A stretch of 10,167 nucleotides of DNA from JOPF133 sp052144935. GTDB lineage: Bacteria > Acidobacteriota > Terriglobia > Bryobacterales > Bryobacteraceae. Below are positions 5,432-10,167 of the stretch, piece by piece (position 1 is the stretch's first letter; each line of letters begins with the position of its first letter). The notes beneath the pieces were generated by a model. That model saw nothing but the letters and a program-made list of their open reading frames with translations, did no database searches and was not told where the DNA came from. The translations under genes were made by a program, and so were the position numbers. The stretch is from contig JBKQPR010000220.1 of NCBI GenBank assembly GCA_052144935.1, forward strand, positions 1 through 10,167, in the 5' to 3' direction.

Positions 5432-6892
5432 TCAGGCCGCGTGCGTGGCGAGGGTCTCGGCAGCCAGCGGGGTTTTCGAGGACTTCACGTCCGGGGGTGT
5501 GGCGGCAGATGCGAAGTCATCGATATTCACCACCGGTGCGTCCACCCCGCGAGCGAAGATCTGTTGGCGCAGCAGATTGAGAAGATCCAGCAAAGAAGGG
5601 CGCGCCCCCTGGCGGCGCCACTTCGGTAGCGGCAGATAATCGGCGGTGCGCTGGAAACCGGAAGTGAGCAAGGATGCCAGCAGCAGCAGACTATAAGCGG
5701 CCACTTGCAACTGGGGCAACCGGCTCACGGCCTGGGGATTGTGCACCTGCCCCTGCGCCACGCCCAGCAGGGACTTCTCGTCGCGGTGGTTGCACTCAAT
5801 CTCCCAGCGCTGGATGTAGGACTGAACCAATAACTGCACATCCAGATGCACATCGGTGCAAATGAGAAAAGCAGGCTGGCGGTACAGCAGCTTGGAGCCG
5901 ATGCGGAGTCGATAGCCGAGCGGCTTGATCACCACCAATAAGAGAGGTACATCCACCCCGGCTTTGCGCCAATACACGGGGCCGTAGACTTTGACCGGAA
6001 TTTCCCGCAGCTCCCCGGCGGCGAAACAACTGATTTTCACCACCGGAATGGAATCGTCTTTCAGGATCTGCTCGGGAGTAGGCGCTGGCGGGCCGTAGAG
6101 ACGCGGACGGCCGGCGGCACGGCCGCCCTCGGGCAGGGGCAAGGGCAAGGGCAAATACAACTTGGCGTCTTTCCGAATCCGTCCGATGAAGGTGGTCTTC
6201 GGCGGCAGATGGCGCAGCACGGCCTTATTGGTGTAGCTGCCGTCGCCGCTGATAATCAACTGCCGCTCGGCAGTTTCGGCGCGCTGGTCCAAACTCTGCC
6301 GTACGCTGGCGATGGCCGCCAAACCGGCCACCGGAAGTGCGCATCGTTTCTTCTCCTCTTGGTAGGCTTGCTGCACTTCGGCGGCGGCGTTCTTTTTCGG
6401 TTTCAGGGCCGGGGGCGCGAGATCGAAACGCACCGGCAAGGCACGGGCCGCCCCGGGCGCTTGCGGGGGACTGACCAGGAGCGACACCTGCACGAAGCGC
6501 AGCCCGTAGCAGAGGTTGACGTGGAAAGCCGGCGACAGCGGATCGCGCGCGATACCCACACCCGGAATCTGCCGGCCGGTCTTCTGGCAGAGGGTGTCGT
6601 CCAGGGCGGCGATCACCGGCGCCGACGGCGATGCCAGCAAAGCGGGCAGGCGGTCGAAGAGCGGATCGAAGAGTAGATGCGGATTCCAGGGACTGCGGGA
6701 ACAGAGGCGGTAATCGGCGCTCCAATCGACGAACTGGCGTCCCACGGCGCAAATGGCTCGGGAAGTCAGGTGCAGACGCAGACACAGCAGCAGCCCGAGC
6801 GTGAGCCGGCGGGCGCGCTCAAAGGTGCGTGCTTGGGGGAACACTTGGTGCCATTCCTGGAGTAAGCTATCGTAGGTTTCCAGCAGGTTCAT
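5432..6892 (-). CDS. DDE transposase with YREK motif (IS4/IS701-like)
   Basis: This encodes 486 residues. It would cut and join the element's ends through an RNase H-like DDE active site. The likely triad is D98 or D99 (in ALDDTLCQK), D217 (in SGDGSYTN) and E366. The YREK signature is complete: Y359, R362, E366 and K373 with the canonical spacing of two, three and six residues (in SYIQRWEIECNHRDEKSLLG). An LPLPLPLP run near 248-255 comes from a short hexanucleotide repeat in the DNA. ATG 6892 is chosen over GTG 6898 because an AAGGAG lies five bases before the ATG and overlaps the GTG. The start overlaps the end of the DruA-like gene by 26 bp, so the two are probably translationally coupled. 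The length is within the range usual for such transposases and the frame is uninterrupted. Confidence 0.9.
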   Translation of the reverse strand: MNLLETYDSLLQEWHQVFPQARTFERARRLTLGLLLCLRLHLTSRAICAVGRQFVDWSADYRLCSRSPWNPHLLFDPLFDRLPALLASPSAPVIAALDDTLCQKTGRQIPGVGIARDPLSPAFHVNLCYGLRFVQVSLLVSPPQAPGAARALPVRFDLAPPALKPKKNAAAEVQQAYQEEKKRCALPVAGLAAIASVRQSLDQRAETAERQLIISGDGSYTNKAVLRHLPPKTTFIGRIRKDAKLYLPLPLPLPEGGRAAGRPRLYGPPAPTPEQILKDDSIPVVKISCFAAGELREIPVKVYGPVYWRKAGVDVPLLLVVIKPLGYRLRIGSKLLYRQPAFLICTDVHLDVQLLVQSYIQRWEIECNHRDEKSLLGVAQGQVHNPQAVSRLPQLQVAAYSLLLLASLLTSGFQRTADYLPLPKWRRQGARPSLLDLLNLLRQQIFARGVDAPVVNIDDFASAATPPDVKSSKTPLAAETLATHAA

Positions 6893-7805
6893 CGACACTC
6901 CTTGGCAGAGATCGGGACGGATCGCATAAGCGCTCGCGCCAGCGGCGGTGGAGCGGAAACAGGAAGATGTGCTTGCGTACGCCTTGCGCCTTGCCTGTGC
7001 GATCCATGCGCCCGCGGCCTTGCGTCAGGCCCACCTCGGTCCAGTTGGCGGCGCGATAACAGCCGCCGTGATAACGCGTCCCGTCCACCAGCGTTTCCAA
7101 CAGCACCGGCTGAGCGCGATAGGCGGCGAACCAATCGCGGGACAGTTGGCGGGCCGCCAACGAGAGGATATGGCTGGCCAGGTTGGGCACTTCGACCCAG
7201 GGCAGAATGAGAAAGCGGCTGTGGTTGACGACCAACGGCAGATTGGCTTGACGGACCGTGGGACTCCAACCGATGCACGCGTCCCGAGGCGCCATCTTCC
7301 AGGCGGCGCTGGTGAACAGCAAGCAGGCCAGCAGCGGGCCAGGCGGTTGCGCGGAGCGGACAAAATAACGTAGTTGTGCGCCGCAGGGCACACGATAGCC
7401 GAGATAGTGGTAGCGCTGCATATACTGCCGGAACAGACTGCGATCAGCGCCGCTGTCGAGCAATTGCAGTTGGAGGGGAAGGTAATCGCCGATCGCGCCA
7501 GTTAGGGAAGCCTGCACATCGCTCCGCTGGTCCCAGACGGCCGCACGTGGGCGCAACTTCTGGGGCGGCGGTGACAGCCAAGGAAGCCATCCGCGTCCAT
7601 GCAATGCCCGCAGGAATAGGTAACATTCCCGGCTCTTGAGTCCTCCGTTGGGCCGGCGCCACTGGAGCAGTTCGCAGACCGTGCGGGCCAGCTCGGTCAG
7701 GCTCAGAGCGGAAAAGTCGCGGGTGATCTGCCGGATCAGATCGAGTTCCCCGGGCTGCAACTCCCGGCCACAGAACGTCAGACCACCACCAATGGTCACT
7801 GGCAT
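6867..7805 (-). CDS. DruA-like protein (DUF4338) carried by the insertion sequence
   Basis: This encodes 312 residues. Hallmarks of the DUF4338/DruA family run in order through the C-terminal two thirds: RYHYLGY (131-137), GAQLRYFV (142-149), SAAWKMAPRD and IGWS (166-181), NLPLVVNHSRFLILPWV with NLASHILS (188-215), DW-AAY (224-229), PVLLETLVD (233-241), CYRAANW (249-255), G-T-GRGRMD (259-268) and KHIFLFPL (278-285). The N-terminal 110 residues look helical and may bind DNA. DruA was named as a component of the Druantia anti-phage system, where its biochemical role is not settled to my knowledge. Here no DruB-E partners are present, the gene lies inside transposon ends and it is coupled to a transposase, so an accessory role in transposition is more likely. 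Start ATG 7805 has AGGTGA seven bases upstream. The tail after about residue 290 is basic. Confidence 0.87.
   Translation of the reverse strand: MPVTIGGGLTFCGRELQPGELDLIRQITRDFSALSLTELARTVCELLQWRRPNGGLKSRECYLFLRALHGRGWLPWLSPPPQKLRPRAAVWDQRSDVQASLTGAIGDYLPLQLQLLDSGADRSLFRQYMQRYHYLGYRVPCGAQLRYFVRSAQPPGPLLACLLFTSAAWKMAPRDACIGWSPTVRQANLPLVVNHSRFLILPWVEVPNLASHILSLAARQLSRDWFAAYRAQPVLLETLVDGTRYHGGCYRAANWTEVGLTQGRGRMDRTGKAQGVRKHIFLFPLHRRWRERLCDPSRSLPRSVDEPAGNLR
6898..6903 (-). promoter_or_regulatory. Shine-Dalgarno deciding the transposase start
   Basis: AAGGAG on the minus strand ends five bases before ATG 6892. It sits inside the coding region of the DruA-like gene and overlaps the alternative GTG at 6898, which makes that GTG an unlikely start. 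Confidence 0.7.
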
Positions 7806-7911
7806 GATGCGTCACCTGCTTGTTGCAGGCCCTCATGCTCACCTTACAGAAATACCTCGCGGATGTCCAGAGAAATCTTGGAGACCACTCGCTCCTGGGG
7901 CGCAGGCCCGA
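7806..7911 (-). promoter_or_regulatory. Leader and probable promoter region of the insertion sequence
   Basis: This lies between the right terminal repeat and the first gene. On the minus strand a -35-like TGGACA is followed after 17 bases by TAAGGT, a poor -10 match. AGGTGA forms the Shine-Dalgarno for ATG 7805. The promoter call is tentative. Confidence 0.3.
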
Positions 7912-7930
7912 ACAAATGGCCAATCTCCAG
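7912..7930 (-). repeat. Right terminal inverted repeat
   Basis: Read on the minus strand from 7930, this begins CTGGAGATTGGCCA and mirrors the left end. It lies about 107 bases upstream of the DruA-like start codon, the usual position for the promoter-proximal end of an insertion sequence. Confidence 0.85.
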
Positions 7931-7949
7931 CCTCCGGCTCTGCCGGAGG
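7930..7949. repeat. Hairpin at the right flank; probable remainder of the split REP-like element
   Basis: CCTCCGGC (7931-7938) pairs perfectly with GCCGGAGG (7942-7949) around a TCT loop. GCCT at 7930-7933 matches GCCT at 5373-5376 on the other side of the insertion. Joined across the removed element, the three hairpins form one continuous palindromic unit. Confidence 0.65.
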
Positions 7950-7999
7950 ATTGTTACTGACTTGCTTACGAGGGAGTTCCGCCATTAGTGGCGTGGACG

Positions 8000-8317
8000 C
8001 TATTTACTCGACGGGGCGCGGCGGCGCAGTTCGTCGAAGAAGTTCAGCAGCAACGTCAGGTGCGTGGGCGGCTTCTCGCCGTTCGCATCGTCCGCGACCA
8101 CCGCTGCCAGGCGCTTGCCGTCTGGCGCCAGATCGTAGTTGGAAAAGGTGCCCCTAGCTTGCAGGCGAGCCTCCGTCCACACCCGAGGCTTCCCCGCCGC
8201 GAACGAATCGCCCTTGGCCGTGTAGCTTGCGGCCATCACGCGCCCGTCGATGGTCTGAAAAAGCAGTTCACGCCCGTCGCGGGACCACAGCGGGAAGAGG
8301 CCTACGCCGGTCGAAAA
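8000..8317 (-). pseudogene. C-terminal remnant of an acidobacterial PD40/kinase-type beta-propeller protein
   Basis: About 105 residues from FSTGVGLFPLWSRDGREL to the natural stop (TAG at 8000-8002) resemble the end of the WD40/PD40-like propeller that follows the kinase domain in many acidobacterial Ser/Thr protein kinases. PLWSRDGRELLF and YDLAPDGKRLAAV are typical propeller-blade motifs, and HLTLLLNFFDELRRRAP looks like the family's usual C terminus. Upstream of 8317 the frame stays open to a possible ATG at 8452, but that part (rich in R and C) does not fit the family. The kinase domain and most of the propeller are missing. It is therefore probably a dead 3' fragment left by deletion or rearrangement. 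The family call is from memory of the pattern. Confidence 0.65.
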
Positions 8318-8458
8318 GGCCGCGCAGCGCCAAGAAACAGACGCTCGAAGCTCAGGCGAGATTTCTTGACCAGCACCTGGGTTGACGGATTGGCACCGCC
8401 CCGGCCTGCGTCGGCACCTGGGCAGCAACAAGCACGCCACGTGCCGTGACATAATGCT

Positions 8459-9767
8459 TCAAATGACGGTCACCTCCCGCCCCTTGTCGTGGCGCAGCGA
8501 CAGGGCAATCAGAGATCCGATCGCAGATACCCCCGCCAGTATCAGTAGGCCGATGCTGAAGCTACCTGTCGCGTTCTTTGAATAGCCCAGTATGTATGGG
8601 CCGATGAAGCTGGACAAGTTGCCTAGCGAATTGATCGTGGCAATCCCAGCCGCTGCCGCCGTGCCGGTCAAAAAGCTTGCCGGCAAGGTCCAAAACAGCG
8701 GCGGGAGCGACGAGATTCCGATCTGGCTGACGCAGAAGCAGGCGATCTTCAGCACGGGATCGTCAAACAGCACCGACATCGCCGCGCCGAAGCGCGGTCA
8801 GGAACAATGCAAATGCCACATGCCGCTTGCGCTCGCCAGTCTTGTCGGAATGGCGTGTCAGCAGCAGCATGCCTGCTGTTCCGAAAACAAATGGGACTGC
8901 AGTGACCATACCGGTATGGAAATTCGAAATTCCAAAGCCTTTGACGATGGTCGGCAAGAAGAAGCCGACGCCATAGCTCATGCCGCCTAGCGAGAAATAC
9001 ACCGCCGCCAGCGTGAGAATTCGTGGATCCGATATCGTCTTGAGAAAGCTCGGCCGGCCCACTTTCTCCTTCCGGTCGTGCTCGCTGTCCAGGTTCGCGA
9101 TCAACCATTGTCGCTCGTCGGCCGCCAACCACGCCGCTTTGTCAGGCCCGTCGGTCAAGTAACCCAATACGACAAAGGCCATCAGTATCGCCGGAACGCC
9201 TTCCAGAAGAAACAGCCATTGCCACCCCGCAAGTCCGGAGCCGGTGACGTTCAGTAGGGCGCCGGACAGCGGCGCGCCGAGCACTGAGGAAAACGGCGCG
9301 GCCAGAGTAAATAGGCCGATGATCCGCGCCCGGTAGAGCGCAGGGAACCACAGCGTCAGGAAAAGCACCACGCCGGGAAAGAAGCCCGCTTCCGCCATGC
9401 CGAGCAGAAAGCGGAACAGGTAAAATGTATACTCATTGGAAAGACCAATGGCGTGTCCGATCGGTTCGAGGAAGGCGAAGCAGGCCGAGATCGCCCCCCA
9501 GGTTGTCATGATACAGGCGATCCAGCACCGTGCCCCGACCCGGCCGAGCACCAGATTCGACGGCACGCCCAGCAGAAAATAGGCGATGAAGAACAATCCG
9601 GCGCCGAGGCCGAACATCGAATCGTCCAGCCCCAGACTTGTATTCATCTGTAACTTGGCGAATCCGGTATTCACCCGGTCCAGATAGGCGATGAAGTAGC
9701 AGAGGCAAAGGAGCGGCACGAGCCGCCACATCGCGCGGCGCATTGCACGCTTTTCGATATTCTCCAC
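8459..9767 (-). pseudogene. MFS transporter of the ACS type, frameshifted
   Basis: The original product would be about 435 residues with 12 membrane helices, the usual size for anion:cation symporter (ACS) family transporters of organic acids. The N-terminal frame holds the family hallmarks: YFIAYLDRVN (24-33), RFLLGMAEAGFFPG (119-132), LTLWFPALYRARI (137-149) and WLFLLEGVPAI (184-194). One extra base near 8789 shifts the frame after residue 326, adding a short false tail and a stop. Removing it restores LTALGAAMSVLF and joins the C-terminal frame, which holds the last helices (WTLPASFLTGTAAAAGIA, SLGNLSSFIGP). GTG 9767 is chosen over ATG 9785 because of Shine-Dalgarno AAGGGG and because family proteins commonly begin with a short (M)xNIEKR leader. 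Sequencing error cannot be excluded. The substrate cannot be read from the sequence. Confidence 0.87.
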
Positions 9768-9774
9768 CTGGCAT

Positions 9775-9780
9775 CCCCTT
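9775..9780 (-). promoter_or_regulatory. Shine-Dalgarno deciding the MFS start
   Basis: AAGGGG on the minus strand lies seven bases before GTG 9767. It falls just inside the longer frame that begins at ATG 9785, which therefore looks less likely as the start. Confidence 0.55.
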
Positions 9781-9785
9781 ACCAT

Positions 9786-10167
9786 AATTTCTTATTTGTA
9801 ATCCGCGAAGAGGTAGTAACTCTTGCAGCTCGGAGAAGGTGCGCGTCTTCACCCGCGCTACAAGACCCCGTGGACGAAACGTTGGGCATCGACAGATGCC
9901 GCATCAGTTCCCGGACCGAAGGTGCTCTGCCTTCCAACCGCGAAGAATCTCACGGGCCTGCTGCAAATTAAGCCCTATGCGATTAGCGCCCGCTTCCAGC
10001 ATGGCGGCAAAACGAAAGTAATTAGGGTGTGGCTATTTTAGAACCACGACCAACTATATGGAAATTCAACCAGTTAGGCCGGTTCGACCTGTTTTTGACG
10101 GCAGCTTAGACCAGGGATATCGGAATAACCCCGGTTTTTGCTTCAATTTTGGCGTTTGGACTGTGCC
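9786..10167. other. Right-edge region without an intact gene
   Basis: Apart from the short aldolase-like fragment, nothing recognisable is seen. A minus-strand frame is open from the window edge to about 10065 (reading roughly KLKQKPGLFRYPW) and could be the end of a gene lying outside the window, but it matches nothing I know. The MFS promoter, if any survives, should lie just upstream of 9785; no clear -35/-10 pair was found. Confidence 0.4.
9904..10032 (-). pseudogene. Short aldolase-like fragment, probably decayed
   Basis: A 42-residue open stretch reads HPNYFRFAAMLEAGANRIG and then a helix QQAREILRGW before a stop at 9904-9906. The LEAGANRIG pattern resembles the phosphate-binding end of DeoC-like or related TIM-barrel aldolases. 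A TAG immediately upstream (10033-10035) leaves no room for a whole gene in this frame. It is a weak resemblance over a very short span. Confidence 0.25.

Larger units (their letters stand above)
5376..7929 (-). mobile_element. Insertion sequence with DruA-like gene and YREK transposase
   Basis: The element is about 2.55 kb, with both genes reading leftward. Its ends share a terminal inverted repeat, and the flanks show GCC (or GCCT) on both sides. The boundary is uncertain by one base: taking the symmetric ends TGGAG gives a 3-bp duplication, while a 4-bp GCCT duplication would place the left end at 5377. Either reading restores the same empty site. The gene order is DruA-like first (7805-6867), then transposase (6892-5432), overlapping by 26 bp. 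Both frames are intact, so the element may still be mobile. The transposase relates it to the IS4/IS701 group by its YREK motif; I cannot assign a family name with certainty. Confidence 0.85.

Noticed and set aside
6130..6156. Hexanucleotide repeat as a phase-variation tract
   Set aside because: The GGGCAA repeats encode LP units in frame inside the transposase. Changes of six bases would not shift the frame, so switching is unlikely.
6867..7805. Druantia anti-phage defence system
   Set aside because: Only the DruA-like gene is present. It lies within insertion-sequence ends next to a transposase, and the large helicase and other partners are missing.
1..10167. tRNA or rRNA genes
   Set aside because: No tRNA-like cloverleaf with a GTTCGA-type T loop and CCA-side stem, and no rRNA core sequence, was noticed on either strand. 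This was a manual scan and could miss a divergent tRNA.

Overview
The window looks like a chromosomal segment of a GC-rich Acidobacteriota, probably near the Solibacter/Bryobacter group. This rests on remembered family resemblance, not a search. The main clues are a VWA protein of the type abundant in that phylum, a DEWNK-type secreted protein, a C-terminal remnant resembling the beta-propeller tail of acidobacterial Ser/Thr kinases, and GC-rich hairpin repeats between genes.

Layout. Positions 1-433 are non-coding and repeat-rich: an 18-bp imperfect inverted repeat, three tandem copies of a 23-bp unit, and two near-identical palindromes just ahead of an unrecognised gene (434-1084). That gene may encode a helix-turn-helix-like protein. 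After about 550 bp without a recognisable gene comes a compact plus-strand cluster: a secreted protein ending in an LPQTG sorting signal (1631-2383), a secreted VWA protein (2435-3379) and a sortase (3348-4103) that overlaps the VWA gene by 32 bp. A membrane-anchored coiled-coil protein follows (4356-5255). Positions 5376-7929 hold an insertion sequence on the minus strand. It carries a DruA-like (DUF4338) gene followed by a DDE transposase with an intact YREK signature, and it has matching terminal inverted repeats. It has split a hairpin repeat, and the flanking bases suggest a 3-4 bp target duplication. To its right are a kinase-tail remnant (8000-8317, minus), an ACS-type MFS transporter gene broken by one extra base (8459-9767, minus), and a decayed stretch with a 42-residue aldolase-like fragment.

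How the genes may work together. The LPQTG protein, VWA protein and sortase form a plausible self-contained surface-anchoring unit: enzyme, one obvious substrate and a possible adhesive or binding partner. Classical sortase biology belongs to monoderm Gram-positive bacteria, so such a unit in a diderm phylum is the most interesting part of the window. The right half is an eroding region with an insertion sequence, a truncated gene and a frameshifted gene.
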